Origin: Bacteroidota bacterium
GTDB taxonomy: Bacteria; Bacteroidota; Bacteroidia; Chitinophagales; Chitinophagaceae
DNA length: 29,458 nt
NCBI GenBank assembly: GCA_947447835.1
Contig: CANFLP010000006.1
Location: 1-29,458, forward strand
Direction of reading: 5' to 3'
The translations under genes were made by a program, and so were the position numbers. The notes under the pieces are model-generated. The model worked only from the letters and a program-made list of their open reading frames with translations, was not told the DNA's origin and did not search any database. Shown one piece after another: positions 1 to 7,221 of the stretch. Position 1 is the first letter of the stretch. Every line of letters begins with the position of its first letter.

Positions 1-1113
1 GTGCCAAATTTTTTCGACCATATCATAAAGCCGGCTGATAGTGCCAAGCCCTCTAGGAAAAAAATGCTGTTTCCTATTAATAAAGAATTGCGTGAATATT
101 TAACTCATTACCAAAGAGAGGTTACCCTTCCAGTAACATATAAGGATCTAGAGCGTTACACTTATTCTGTTCCCTTAAAAGACAAACACGGCAAGGACAG
201 TAACTGGGAAAAGGTTTCCTATGATATGAAGGAGTGGGAATATTTAAGAGAAAGCTTAGTAAAAATTTATGCCGTCTTAAAAACTGAGGGTGATACTAGT
301 TTAATTACACACTTAGATGTAGCAAGAATTGATTTTTGTTATTTTGGAAATAGTCAACCTTTTAGAATAAGAATTGTAAACAAGCTCAACGATAATTACG
401 ACCACTATTATATTAAACGTGCAGATGCAAGTAGGGTTTACGGTTTAGAGCTTGAACACCTATTGTCTCCTAACAGAATTACCTATTATACTTATCAGGA
501 CACTTTGGTGGAAGAACATATTCCCGGAATTCCTGGTGATATATTTATTGCAGAACATTTACACAATTCAACTACAAATTTAACGAGGCTTGCAAAAGAA
601 TTTGTAAAATTTAATGAGCGTTGCTTTGTACAATTATTAGGCGATATGCGTTCCTATAATTTTGTCGTAAATATTATTCCGGATATAGAAGATGCTCAAT
701 ATAGAATTCGAGCAATTGATTTCGATCAACAATCCTATGAGGGTAAGAAAAATTTATACCTACCACAATTTTTTAAAGAAAATAGAGAACTAGTGGACGT
801 TGTAATTAAACAATTAGACAAAGACTCTATCGCACAATACCAAGCCGAAGAACGCACCATGATGACATTTAGATTAGCATCGGCAAGATACAGAGTCAAT
901 GAGTTGTTTGATGTAATGTGTGCTGATACCATTTCATTACCAGAAAAAATTGAACAACTTAAAAATGAACTCACTTTACATTTTGAGGAGCCTTCCACAT
1001 TTTATAAAGCTAAAACCATGGGACAGGTTGTAAAAAGACAATTAAAGCAAACTTTACAAAAAACATTGATGCTTGTTCCAAAAGGAAGGGGCAAACAAGG
1101 ACACAGTGATTAA
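1..1113 (+). CDS. Hypothetical protein with aminoglycoside-kinase-like motifs
   Basis: Not a family I can name. The central part reads like an APH/protein-kinase fold. Lys139 in YYIKR could be the beta-3 lysine and Glu150 or Glu152 the helix-C glutamate. LVEEHIPG (169-176) resembles the hinge of aminoglycoside phosphotransferases. LGDMRSYN (213-220) matches the catalytic-loop pattern HGDxxxxN with Leu in place of His, and AIDFDQQ (238-244) resembles the metal-binding IDFD motif. The N-terminal ~100 residues are extra, and the C-terminus is basic (residues ~340-370). There is no signal peptide, so it is probably cytosolic. The reading frame begins with GTG at base 1, so the true start may lie outside the window. 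A hairpin terminator follows at 1151-1186. Kinase activity is inference from motifs only; the substrate is unknown. Confidence 0.6.
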   Translation: MPNFFDHIIKPADSAKPSRKKMLFPINKELREYLTHYQREVTLPVTYKDLERYTYSVPLKDKHGKDSNWEKVSYDMKEWEYLRESLVKIYAVLKTEGDTSLITHLDVARIDFCYFGNSQPFRIRIVNKLNDNYDHYYIKRADASRVYGLELEHLLSPNRITYYTYQDTLVEEHIPGIPGDIFIAEHLHNSTTNLTRLAKEFVKFNERCFVQLLGDMRSYNFVVNIIPDIEDAQYRIRAIDFDQQSYEGKKNLYLPQFFKENRELVDVVIKQLDKDSIAQYQAEERTMMTFRLASARYRVNELFDVMCADTISLPEKIEQLKNELTLHFEEPSTFYKAKTMGQVVKRQLKQTLQKTLMLVPKGRGKQGHSD

Positions 1114-1150
1114 TATCATTTTTTATTCGTTTGTTTTATTCTAATTTTTC

Positions 1151-1186
1151 GCTTCAATATTTTGTATTCACCATTGAAGCTTTTTT
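1151..1186 (+). terminator. Intrinsic terminator abutting the next start codon
   Basis: GCTTCAAT (1151-1158) pairs perfectly with ATTGAAGC (1173-1180) around a 14-nt loop and is followed by six T (1181-1186). The next base is the A of the ATG at 1187. It probably ends the upstream gene, but it also occupies the position where the downstream gene's leader would be. Confidence 0.6.
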
Positions 1187-2242
1187 ATGTCCACACTTCA
1201 CTATGATTTTAAATCCGGAGCACAGTTATCTTCTCGTTCTATTTTAATTTGGCGCATTGTTCAAACAGCTGTTTGGCTAATTGGCGCAACTATTTTAACA
1301 TGCTTATTGTTTTTCCCACCTATTGGCGTATTGTTATTTTGGAATATTTTAATTCCTATTGCGCCTTTTCTATTTGTTGTTGCAGTAGGTGTATGGCGAA
1401 ATGTTTGTCCACTGGCAACAACTAATTTATTACCTAGAAAATTGGGGCTTTCACATAGAAAAAAAATGTCGCCTACACAAAGCGGGATATTTAATTTAAT
1501 AGCAGTAATCGCATTATATATTATTGTACCCTTAAGACACGCCGTGTTTAATATGAATGGTGTTGCCACAGGTATTATGATTGTTGTAATGGCAGTAATT
1601 GGTGTTACACTAGGTTTTGTATATGAATGGAAAAGTGCGTGGTGCTCAGGATTGTGTCCAATACACCCAGTTGAAAAATTATATGGCGCTAATGTGTTTA
1701 TTTCAATGCCCAATGCCAATTGTGATAATTGTCAAAACTGTGTGGTGCCTTGTCCTGACTCAACACCTAATATGACGCCCATTAAAGCAACTAAAACAAT
1801 TTATCATCGCATTAGTGGCTGGATGGTGGTGGCAGGCTTACCTGGCTTTATTTGGGGTTGGTTTAATGTACCTGACTATGCAACGCTTAATTCATTGAAC
1901 GATGCTCTTATTGTATATAGAAATCCTTTTATTGGATTTGTAGTTTCAAGTATTATTTATTTTATTTTGTTGTTGATTACTAATAATAAACAAGACAAAA
2001 CAATCACTAGCATTTTTGCAGCAGCCGGCGTTTCCTTGTATTATAGATATCGTATTCCTGCATTATTTGGATTTGGAAGATTTAATGAGGATGGATTATT
2101 GATAAACCTAAATGGCATTATTCCCGAATGGTTGCCTCATGCAATTACAATTGTCACTACATTATTCTTTTTTTATTGGTTGGTATTTAGAAAGCCAAAT
2201 CATAGTAGCTGGGTAATAAGACCCGAGTTCGCAAAAAAATAA
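1187..2242 (+). CDS. Polytopic membrane 4Fe-4S protein, NapH/NosR-like
   Basis: Integral inner-membrane electron-transfer protein. About six to eight hydrophobic segments are visible (for example residues ~19-70, 100-117, 126-147, 245-262 and 310-332). Three cysteine motifs lie on the loops: WRNVCP (Cys74), WCSGLCP (Cys153 and Cys157, a CX3CP motif), and CDNCQNCVVPCP (Cys179, 182, 185, 189). The last is a complete 4Fe-4S ferredoxin ligand set. CX3CP together with one ferredoxin motif in a polytopic protein recalls the NosR/NapH/RdhC group, which passes electrons from quinol to periplasmic reductases. No N-terminal FMN domain is present, and no nitrous-oxide, nitrate or dehalogenase gene is in view, so the partner is unknown. 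The ATG follows the T-tract of a hairpin directly, and no in-frame ATG lies nearby downstream. A bidirectional terminator follows. Confidence 0.75.
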   Translation: MSTLHYDFKSGAQLSSRSILIWRIVQTAVWLIGATILTCLLFFPPIGVLLFWNILIPIAPFLFVVAVGVWRNVCPLATTNLLPRKLGLSHRKKMSPTQSGIFNLIAVIALYIIVPLRHAVFNMNGVATGIMIVVMAVIGVTLGFVYEWKSAWCSGLCPIHPVEKLYGANVFISMPNANCDNCQNCVVPCPDSTPNMTPIKATKTIYHRISGWMVVAGLPGFIWGWFNVPDYATLNSLNDALIVYRNPFIGFVVSSIIYFILLLITNNKQDKTITSIFAAAGVSLYYRYRIPALFGFGRFNEDGLLINLNGIIPEWLPHAITIVTTLFFFYWLVFRKPNHSSWVIRPEFAKK

Positions 2243-2244
2243 GC

Positions 2245-2278
2245 AAAAAAAAGGCGATCCGTTTGGATCGCCTTTTTA
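2245..2278. terminator. Bidirectional intrinsic terminator between convergent genes
   Basis: AAGGCGATCC (2251-2260) and GGATCGCCTT (2265-2274) form a perfect 10-bp stem with a GTTT loop. There is an A-run on the left and a T-run on the right, so it can stop both the rightward iron-sulfur membrane gene (stop at 2242) and the leftward susCD operon (stop at 2294). Confidence 0.85.
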
Positions 2279-2293
2279 ATATTCAACTATTTA

Positions 2294-3763
2294 CTAGTTA
2301 TCAGTCATCAATTTGTTCAACGCTAATTCACTTGCAGAAATTGGCCAGATATAACCAACATCACTAGATGTTTTAGCAGGTGCACTTCCTTTAGCAGGAA
2401 TAGGTAATAACAAACGAGTTAAATCGTTGTTTCTTAAACCCTCACCTAAGAACTCAATATTTCTTTCTTTCAAAATTGCTGTAGCTAAAGCAGCAGCGTC
2501 AGCAAAGCTTCCAGTTGTGAAAGTAGTAGTCGCATCAGCTCTTGATCTAACTGCGCTTAATAAAGCAACCGCTTGAGCATCAACTGTACTAGTACTTCTA
2601 ACCTTAGCTTCTGCTAAGTTTAACAATACTTCTGAATATCTTATTACAGGAACATAGTCTGTGTAAGGGCTAGCAGCAGCATATTTAGTTAACCAAGATT
2701 TACCAGCAGCTACTTTAATATAACCTCTTCTAGCATCTGTAGCTTTCCAACCTGCGTCAGCAATTACACCAGCAGCATTTAAAGAATACTCACCGTTACC
2801 AACACCACCATTAGCTGCAGTTGGAGAGAAGTAATATCCTAATTGGTTTTGAGTACCAGCGTTATCACCAGAAGTTGAACTCATTGGCATACTTAAGATA
2901 GACTCTGTAGTAGTGTAAGGGCTTACAAATACTTTAGTGATATCAGATTGTAATGCATGAGCAACACCAGTTGCAGCAGTAAAAGGAGCAGCAGCAGAAA
3001 CTATTTTATTTGCCTCAGTAATTACTTTAGCATAATCCTGCATGTTTAAATACACTCTTGTTTTAATTGCAATAGCAGTATTTCTGTGTGCACGAGTTGT
3101 GTTATCAGAAGCAGCTGCATAAGTTAAAGGTAAATTAGCTTCTGCAAAGTCTAAGTCAGCGATGATTTGTTTGTACACATCAGCAACTGAACTTCTAGCT
3201 AAATCAGAATAACCTGTTCCTTTAATACCTGTCAATCTTAATGGAACACCTGGTTTAGAACCAGCACCATCAGCATAAGGACGAGCATAATATTGTAATA
3301 AGCTTAAATAAGATAAAGCTCTTACCACTCTTGCTTCTGCAATATAGTTTGCAGCAGTAGCAGTTGGAACAGCAGTTTGTGTAGCCATACCATCAATAAA
3401 CAAGTTAGCCGAGTTAATTGTAAAGTATGCTTGAGACCACAAACCTAAAACAGCAGTAGCACTGTTAGTTGGGTTTTCGTTCCAAACGTCAGAAGCTGTA
3501 ACTAAGTTAGATAATTCGTTAATGTAGTTGTCGGCTTTTACTTCACCATCAATTACAAAACGACCGCCATAAAAGTTACCACCTTTCATTGCAGCATATA
3601 CAGAAAGCAATTGAGATTTAACTCTTGTTGCAGAACTGAAAGAAGATGCATCAGAAATAGATGTTTGTGGAACTGGAGTTAATAAATCCTTGTGACAACC
3701 TGTTGCTAAGAGACCAGCTCCTAACACAAGAGTCAATATATATTTTGTATTAAACTTTTTCAT
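2294..3763 (-). CDS. SusD/RagB-family outer-membrane lipoprotein (pair 1)
   Basis: Substrate-binding lid of a SusCD transporter, anchored on the outer face of the outer membrane. A lipoprotein signal peptide ends in LLATGC, with Cys23 as the lipidated residue. The rest shows the family's alpha-helical TPR-like pattern, including RVVRALSYLSLLQYYARPY near residues 145-165 and the C-terminal ILKERNIEFLGEGLRNNDL, which is typical of SusD. A frame extended to 3772 would need a TTG; I place the start at the ATG at 3763 (489 aa) because it directly precedes the signal peptide (MKKFNTKY). It lies 25 nt after the susC1 stop, in the usual susC-susD order, and ends at a shared terminator. The substrate cannot be read from the sequence; no glycoside hydrolase is adjacent. 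Confidence 0.93.
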   Translation of the reverse strand: MKKFNTKYILTLVLGAGLLATGCHKDLLTPVPQTSISDASSFSSATRVKSQLLSVYAAMKGGNFYGGRFVIDGEVKADNYINELSNLVTASDVWNENPTNSATAVLGLWSQAYFTINSANLFIDGMATQTAVPTATAANYIAEARVVRALSYLSLLQYYARPYADGAGSKPGVPLRLTGIKGTGYSDLARSSVADVYKQIIADLDFAEANLPLTYAAASDNTTRAHRNTAIAIKTRVYLNMQDYAKVITEANKIVSAAAPFTAATGVAHALQSDITKVFVSPYTTTESILSMPMSSTSGDNAGTQNQLGYYFSPTAANGGVGNGEYSLNAAGVIADAGWKATDARRGYIKVAAGKSWLTKYAAASPYTDYVPVIRYSEVLLNLAEAKVRSTSTVDAQAVALLSAVRSRADATTTFTTGSFADAAALATAILKERNIEFLGEGLRNNDLTRLLLPIPAKGSAPAKTSSDVGYIWPISASELALNKLMTDN

Positions 3764-3788
3764 TTTTTTCAATTTTAGATTTTAATAA

Positions 3789-6700
3789 TTAGAAACCAAT
3801 GTTTAATCCAAATGTGATTGTTCTTGCATTGGCAACAGTATTTCTATCTACACCTTGAGATGTGTTAGAACCACCATTTGAAGAAACCTCAGGATCAGGA
3901 CCAGGATATTTGGTGAAGATCGCTAAGTTTTGTCCGCTTAGATAAAATCTAGCATTGCTAATTTTAAGTTTATTAATAACTGTTTTAGGCAATGTGTAAC
4001 CTACGCTTAAGTTTCTCAACTTAATAAAGTCTCCTTTAAATACGTTGATATCCAATGGCATTGAAGAACCGTTTGATACGTTATCACCAAATACTGGTTT
4101 AGCGTACATTTTGTTCTTATCACCAGCTTGGAACCAAGCTTGAGTTAAAACGTCTTTAGCGTTGTTCCAGAATCTTTGATCATGTAAACCAGAGTTAGTA
4201 CCATAGTATACATAGAAATCAGATTGGAATGTTAATGTTGCAGCTAAATCAAAGCTCTTATACTTAAATGTATTTGTTAAACCACCGTAAATTTTAGGTT
4301 GCGTATTCTTGTACATAACCGCATCAGCAGCTTGTGTAATAGAAGTACCGCCTGTAGGGCTTACGTATTTAGTTTTTCCGTCTGCAGTTGTTGAGTAGTT
4401 AAACTGACCAGAAGGCGCATAATATTGATAGTAAACTGGAGCACCAACACTATTCAAGAAAATACGCTTACCAGTTGTTGGATCTACACCACCTGTTCTA
4501 ACAACCCATAAATAACCTAGAGGATATCCAGCCATTGTTTGGTTGTTTGTTTCTAAACCAGAAGTTGCAGATTGAATTACAGATAAACCTGGAGCTAATG
4601 CAGTTACATTGTTCTCGTTTTGAGTAATGTTAAAGTTTGCACTCCATTGGAAATTTTGTTTTTCAATGATTCTTGCATCAATTGAAAATTCTTTACCCTT
4701 GTTATACATTGAACCCACGTTTTGTAATGGGCTTGAAGGTAAACCTGTAGAAGGTGACTGAGCCACATTCAAGATCAAACCATCAATATTGTTTTCGTAG
4801 TAAGCAGCTTCAACTTGGATTCTGTTGTTAAGTACACCAAAGTTTACACCGAAGTCTGTTTTCTTACTAGTTTCCCAAGTTAATTTGTTGTTACCTACAC
4901 TAGAGAAAGCTAAAGTAGCTTGACCACCATAGATACCAGAACCGAAAGTAGAGTATGGAGAATAATCACCAATACCACCAATGTTACCTACTTTACCGTA
5001 GCTAGCTTTTAATTTAAAGTTGCTAAATATTTTATCTAACTTATTTTCTTTCCAGAAATTTTCAGTTGATAATTCCCATCCAGCACTAGCACCCCAGAAG
5101 ATACCTTTCTTTTCACCTAAAGCAGAGTATTCGTCTTGACGGATATTACCAGATAAGAAATATTTACGATCGTAGTTATAGTTTAAACGACTGAAGCTAG
5201 ATAATAAATAGTTTTCACCAAGACCCATACCAGCTGGGTTAGTGTTAACCCATCCTGCTTGAATAACATTATAGTCATTATCAGAAAGTGTTGTTCTACT
5301 TAAACCATAAGCAGCAGATGTTGTTCTTTGTTGCTCGTTACCAACCAACAAACTTACAGCATGCTTATCAGCATATGTATGATCAAATTGAGCTGTGTTA
5401 GTCCATAACCAAGTTTTGTATTTACCGTTACCAGCAAATGCATATCCTGTAGTGCTATAACCATCACCAGTCATTGGAGTATAAAAAATGTCATTGTCTA
5501 CAAATAAGTAGTCAATACCATAAACACTCTTTAATGTGATGTCTTTAACCGGCTTCACTTGCACATACAAATTAGATTGGATATGGTTTGTTTCAGCGTT
5601 GTTACGGTTTTTATCTAAAGCAGGAACTGGGTTGTAATAAGAAATTGAAGTTCCTGTTACAGCAGCACCTTGACCAATTGAAGCACCATTAATATTGTAA
5701 GAACCATCAACATTAAATGGAGACAATAATGGAGGTAATACTAAACCGTTACGACCTAAACCAGCAGTGTTGTATGCAGATCCACTTAATGAACCAGAAG
5801 ATACAGCTGCATTGTTTGCTTCGTTAGAATAAGCGATTTTACCACCAATTGTGATTGCTTTTGTGATTTTTGAATCAACATTTGCTAAAACGTTCATTCT
5901 TTTAAAGTCGTTCTTTTGAACGATACCTTGTTGAGAATTATAACCAGCAGCGAAGTAGTAGCTTGTACCTTCGTTACCACCGCTTAAGCTAATAGTATTG
6001 TTATGTGATTCACCTCTTCTGTAGATATAATCAAACCAGTTTGTATTAATCATACCTTTTGGTCCAACTATTTGAGTGAATACTGGCTTAGAAGCACCAG
6101 TTAAAGATGGGTTATTGTTAACCGCTTCTGTTTTAAATGATTGGTATTCCAATGCATTCATTAAGTTAGGTAAACCATACACCGAACTTTGACCGTAAGA
6201 TGCATCGTAAGAAACTTTCATTTTACCAGACTTACCTTTCTTAGTAGTAATAAACACAACGCCATTTGCAGCACGACTACCATAGATAGCAGTTGCAGCA
6301 GCGTCTTTAGCGATGTCGATTGACTCGATGTCGTTAGGGTTGATACTTGCTAATGCGTTCGCAGCAGATGCTGTAGAACTAAAGTCACCAGTGAATGAAG
6401 GAACTCCATCAACGATGATTAAAGGATAAGAACTTAAAGAGATTGAGTTGGTACCACGAATTCTAAATACTGGTGGTGAGTTTAATACACCACTTGGAAC
6501 TGTGATTTGAACACCTGATGATTTACCAGCTAAACCTTGTTCAAAAGATTGAATAGGCTTTTGTGCCACTTCAGATCCTTTAATGCTAGTAACCGCACCA
6601 GTTGCTTCTTTTCTCTTTTGAGTACCGTAACCAACAACTACTACTTCAGATAAATCAGAAGAAGATTGTTTTAATACGATAGAGATATTTGCGCTAGCAG

Positions 6701-6956
6701 CGACTGTTTGAGATTCATAACCAACATAACTAAATGCTATAGATTTAGCACTTGCTATTTTTACTGAGAAAGTACCGCTCTCGTCGGTAACTGTTGTAAC
6801 TGCTGCTTTTTTATCAGCTGGAGTTGCTTTAACGGTTACACCTGATAATGGTTTTCCATTCTCATCAGAAACTTTACCCTTGATAATACCCTGTGCGTTT
6901 ACATTTAACGCTACTGTGAATAAGGCAAATAGGATAAATAAAATCTTACTTTTCAT
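3789..6956 (-). CDS. SusC/RagA-family TonB-dependent transporter (pair 1)
   Basis: Outer-membrane import barrel energised by TonB. A signal peptide (residues 1-21, ending NVNAQ) is followed by a carboxypeptidase-regulatory-like beta-sandwich (~24-96). A TonB-box-like stretch, EVVVVGYGTQKR, lies at 104-115. The plug domain carries the SusC hallmark IYGSRAANGVVFITTKKG (224-241), and the remainder is the 22-strand barrel, ending in an aromatic-rich strand. At 1055 aa it is of normal family length. It is first in a two-gene operon with susD1, 25 nt apart. A large hyphenated dyad lies about 120-170 bp upstream of its ATG and may be an operator. No SARP, anti-sigma or HTCS-type regulator gene is adjacent. 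Confidence 0.95.
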   Translation of the reverse strand: MKSKILFILFALFTVALNVNAQGIIKGKVSDENGKPLSGVTVKATPADKKAAVTTVTDESGTFSVKIASAKSIAFSYVGYESQTVAASANISIVLKQSSSDLSEVVVVGYGTQKRKEATGAVTSIKGSEVAQKPIQSFEQGLAGKSSGVQITVPSGVLNSPPVFRIRGTNSISLSSYPLIIVDGVPSFTGDFSSTASAANALASINPNDIESIDIAKDAAATAIYGSRAANGVVFITTKKGKSGKMKVSYDASYGQSSVYGLPNLMNALEYQSFKTEAVNNNPSLTGASKPVFTQIVGPKGMINTNWFDYIYRRGESHNNTISLSGGNEGTSYYFAAGYNSQQGIVQKNDFKRMNVLANVDSKITKAITIGGKIAYSNEANNAAVSSGSLSGSAYNTAGLGRNGLVLPPLLSPFNVDGSYNINGASIGQGAAVTGTSISYYNPVPALDKNRNNAETNHIQSNLYVQVKPVKDITLKSVYGIDYLFVDNDIFYTPMTGDGYSTTGYAFAGNGKYKTWLWTNTAQFDHTYADKHAVSLLVGNEQQRTTSAAYGLSRTTLSDNDYNVIQAGWVNTNPAGMGLGENYLLSSFSRLNYNYDRKYFLSGNIRQDEYSALGEKKGIFWGASAGWELSTENFWKENKLDKIFSNFKLKASYGKVGNIGGIGDYSPYSTFGSGIYGGQATLAFSSVGNNKLTWETSKKTDFGVNFGVLNNRIQVEAAYYENNIDGLILNVAQSPSTGLPSSPLQNVGSMYNKGKEFSIDARIIEKQNFQWSANFNITQNENNVTALAPGLSVIQSATSGLETNNQTMAGYPLGYLWVVRTGGVDPTTGKRIFLNSVGAPVYYQYYAPSGQFNYSTTADGKTKYVSPTGGTSITQAADAVMYKNTQPKIYGGLTNTFKYKSFDLAATLTFQSDFYVYYGTNSGLHDQRFWNNAKDVLTQAWFQAGDKNKMYAKPVFGDNVSNGSSMPLDINVFKGDFIKLRNLSVGYTLPKTVINKLKISNARFYLSGQNLAIFTKYPGPDPEVSSNGGSNTSQGVDRNTVANARTITFGLNIGF

Positions 6957-7075
6957 GCGTACTTGTTTTATTTGGTAGCGAAATTATTAATTAATTGTTA
7001 AAATGCAAAAAATCATTTAGAATGAAATATATGGCAAATTTGTTCATTTTAGGAGTTAAAACAATGATTTAAAAT

Positions 7076-7127
7076 AAAATACGAATAACAAAATTGTAAT
7101 ATTTAACAATAATGATATTCGTATTTT
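7076..7127. promoter_or_regulatory. 52-bp hyphenated dyad upstream of susC1
   Basis: Two 12-bp arms, AAAATACGAATA (7076-7087) and TATTCGTATTTT (7116-7127), are exact inverted copies. Nested inside, ATTGT (7093-7097) and ACAAT (7106-7110) share the same centre (7101.5). By hand count 21 of 26 base pairs are symmetrical, and the outer arm centres are 40 bp apart, close to four helical turns. It lies 120 bp upstream of the susC1 start within the 265-nt gap 6957-7221. A regulator operator is the likeliest reading. No perfect TAnnTTTG promoter box was found in this gap. Confidence 0.5.
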
Positions 7128-7221
7128 TTCGCTTATGATAAACCAGGTTTAGTAGCAAAAAACTTCCACAAACAAGCCAAAATCACAATTAGTCTATAGG
7201 TTTTATAGATTATTTTGGTTA

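Noticed and set aside
1261..1719. 152-codon open frame on the minus strand inside the iron-sulfur membrane gene
   Set aside because: It lies wholly antisense to a well-supported membrane protein, and its product has no recognisable motif.
7191..7211. AT-rich hairpin just after the M14 peptidase stop as its terminator
   Set aside because: The 8-bp stem is almost all A-T with one wobble and lacks a clean T-run; too weak to call.
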